Part shown: positions 4,846-5,460 of the stretch, one piece after another | How positions within the stretch are numbered: the first letter of the stretch is position 1 | Layout of the letters: every line of letters begins with the position of its first letter | Source of the DNA: JANMDU01 sp031376455 | Lineage (GTDB): Bacteria > Pseudomonadota > Gammaproteobacteria > Burkholderiales > Burkholderiaceae_C | Assembly: GCA_031376455.1 (NCBI GenBank) | Contig: JANMDU010000046.1 | Span: 1-5,460 of the forward strand | Direction of reading: 5' to 3' | Length of the DNA: 5,460 nt | Made by a program: the position numbers and the translations under genes | Notes under the pieces: generated by a model | What the model was told of the DNA's origin: nothing | Database searches by the model: none | Seen by the model: the letters and a program-made list of their open reading frames with translations, nothing else

Positions 4846-5460
4846 ATGAGCCAAGTCACCAATACCGTTCGCTTTGTCCTTGATGGGCAAATTGTGGAAG
4901 CCCAAGGCAAGCGCCGCACGACGACTGTGCTGGATTATTTGCGCGAGGGCTTGGATCGCAAGGGCACGAAAGAGGGCTGTGCGGAAGGTGATTGTGGGGC
5001 TTGCGTCGTATTGGTTGGTCAGCTCAACGCGTCGGGATCAGGCGTTGATTACGTGCCAGTCAATTCTTGTATGCAGCTTTTGCCGTCTCTCGATGGCAAA
5101 TCACTCAAAACGGTAGAGAGCCTGAAAAAATCCGATGGCACGCTGCACCCGATTCAAAAAGAAATGGTTGATTGCTTTGGTTCGCAATGCGGTTTTTGCA
5201 CGCCGGGCATTGTGATGTCGCTTGCAGGGATGGTGCAAACCAATAGCTGCCCGAGCCGCGCGCAGGTCAACGATGCGCTGAGCGGCAACCTCTGCCGCTG
5301 CACGGGCTATAAGCCAATCATTGACGCAACGATGAAGGCATGCCAGCGCCCTGCTGCTGAGTTGAAGATTGAAGACCGCCAAGATGTGGCGCTGCTCAAA
5401 GAAATTGAGCGCGATAAGCAACCCACACTCGGGCTGGAAGGTCAGATCGTGATTCAGCCT
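4846..5460 (+). CDS. xdhA: Xanthine dehydrogenase small subunit, N-terminal part (cut by window edge)
   Basis: The first 205 codons; the gene runs off the right edge. XdhA carries the electron-transfer cofactors of the cytoplasmic molybdenum enzyme that oxidises hypoxanthine and xanthine to urate in purine breakdown. The plant-type [2Fe-2S] domain has Cys45, Cys50, Cys53 and Cys75 (GCAEGDCGAC...NSC). The second, helical [2Fe-2S] domain has Cys115, Cys118, Cys150 and Cys152 (QCGFCTPG and GNLCRCTGY). Both clusters are complete. Residues after about 170 look like the linker leading into the FAD domain found in bacterial XdhA proteins of roughly 480-500 residues, which lies beyond the window. The ATG at 4846-4848 is preceded by AGG at 4833-4835, ten bases away, a modest site. 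Other [2Fe-2S] subunits of the xanthine oxidase family share these motifs, but the N-terminal sequence and linker favour XdhA. Confidence 0.9.
   Translation, partial: MSQVTNTVRFVLDGQIVEAQGKRRTTTVLDYLREGLDRKGTKEGCAEGDCGACVVLVGQLNASGSGVDYVPVNSCMQLLPSLDGKSLKTVESLKKSDGTLHPIQKEMVDCFGSQCGFCTPGIVMSLAGMVQTNSCPSRAQVNDALSGNLCRCTGYKPIIDATMKACQRPAAELKIEDRQDVALLKEIERDKQPTLGLEGQIVIQP

Overview
The window looks like the chromosome of a betaproteobacterium, most likely Burkholderiales. The basis is gene order and protein resemblance from memory, with no database search. The clues are a mdh, CitE-like lyase, small periplasmic protein, acnB series read from one strand, with a divergent GntR/UTRA regulator. Base composition is moderate: mdh about 58% GC on four sampled 60-base lines, and the gene next to it about 47%. 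I saw no rRNA, tRNA, CRISPR array, insertion sequence or phage gene.

Left part (1-3624, all minus strand, transcribed right to left): mdh, then a 316-residue exported protein of unknown function, then a CitE-like CoA-ester lyase, then a 174-residue exported conserved hypothetical protein, then the first 28 codons of acnB. Gaps are 13 nt, an overlap of about 26 nt, 7 nt and 26 nt, so this reads as one operon around the malate and citrate/isocitrate steps of the TCA cycle. The 316-residue gene is the odd member. It is poorer in GC than mdh, unlike anything I recall at this place, and its 3' end appears to contain the ribosome binding site and a TTG start for the lyase.

Middle (3625-3820): a divergent control region between mdh and the GntR-type gene. 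It holds a perfect 12-bp palindrome (TCTTATATAAGA) overlapping a plausible mdh promoter, a tandem 7-bp repeat ending inside that palindrome, and a perfect 8-bp-stem hairpin in the presumed mdh leader.

Right part (3821-5460, plus strand): the GntR/UTRA regulator, a 56-residue DUF2256-type putative zinc-binding protein, a 73-bp gap with two separate palindromic elements, and the 5' part of xdhA (xanthine dehydrogenase small subunit, both [2Fe-2S] motifs intact). The regulator probably controls mdh and itself, while xdhA probably has its own regulator.

I do not see a convincing previously undescribed multi-gene system. The best leads are the inserted exported gene and the lyase start inside it, the CitE-like lyase and periplasmic protein within a TCA operon, and the two palindromic control regions.
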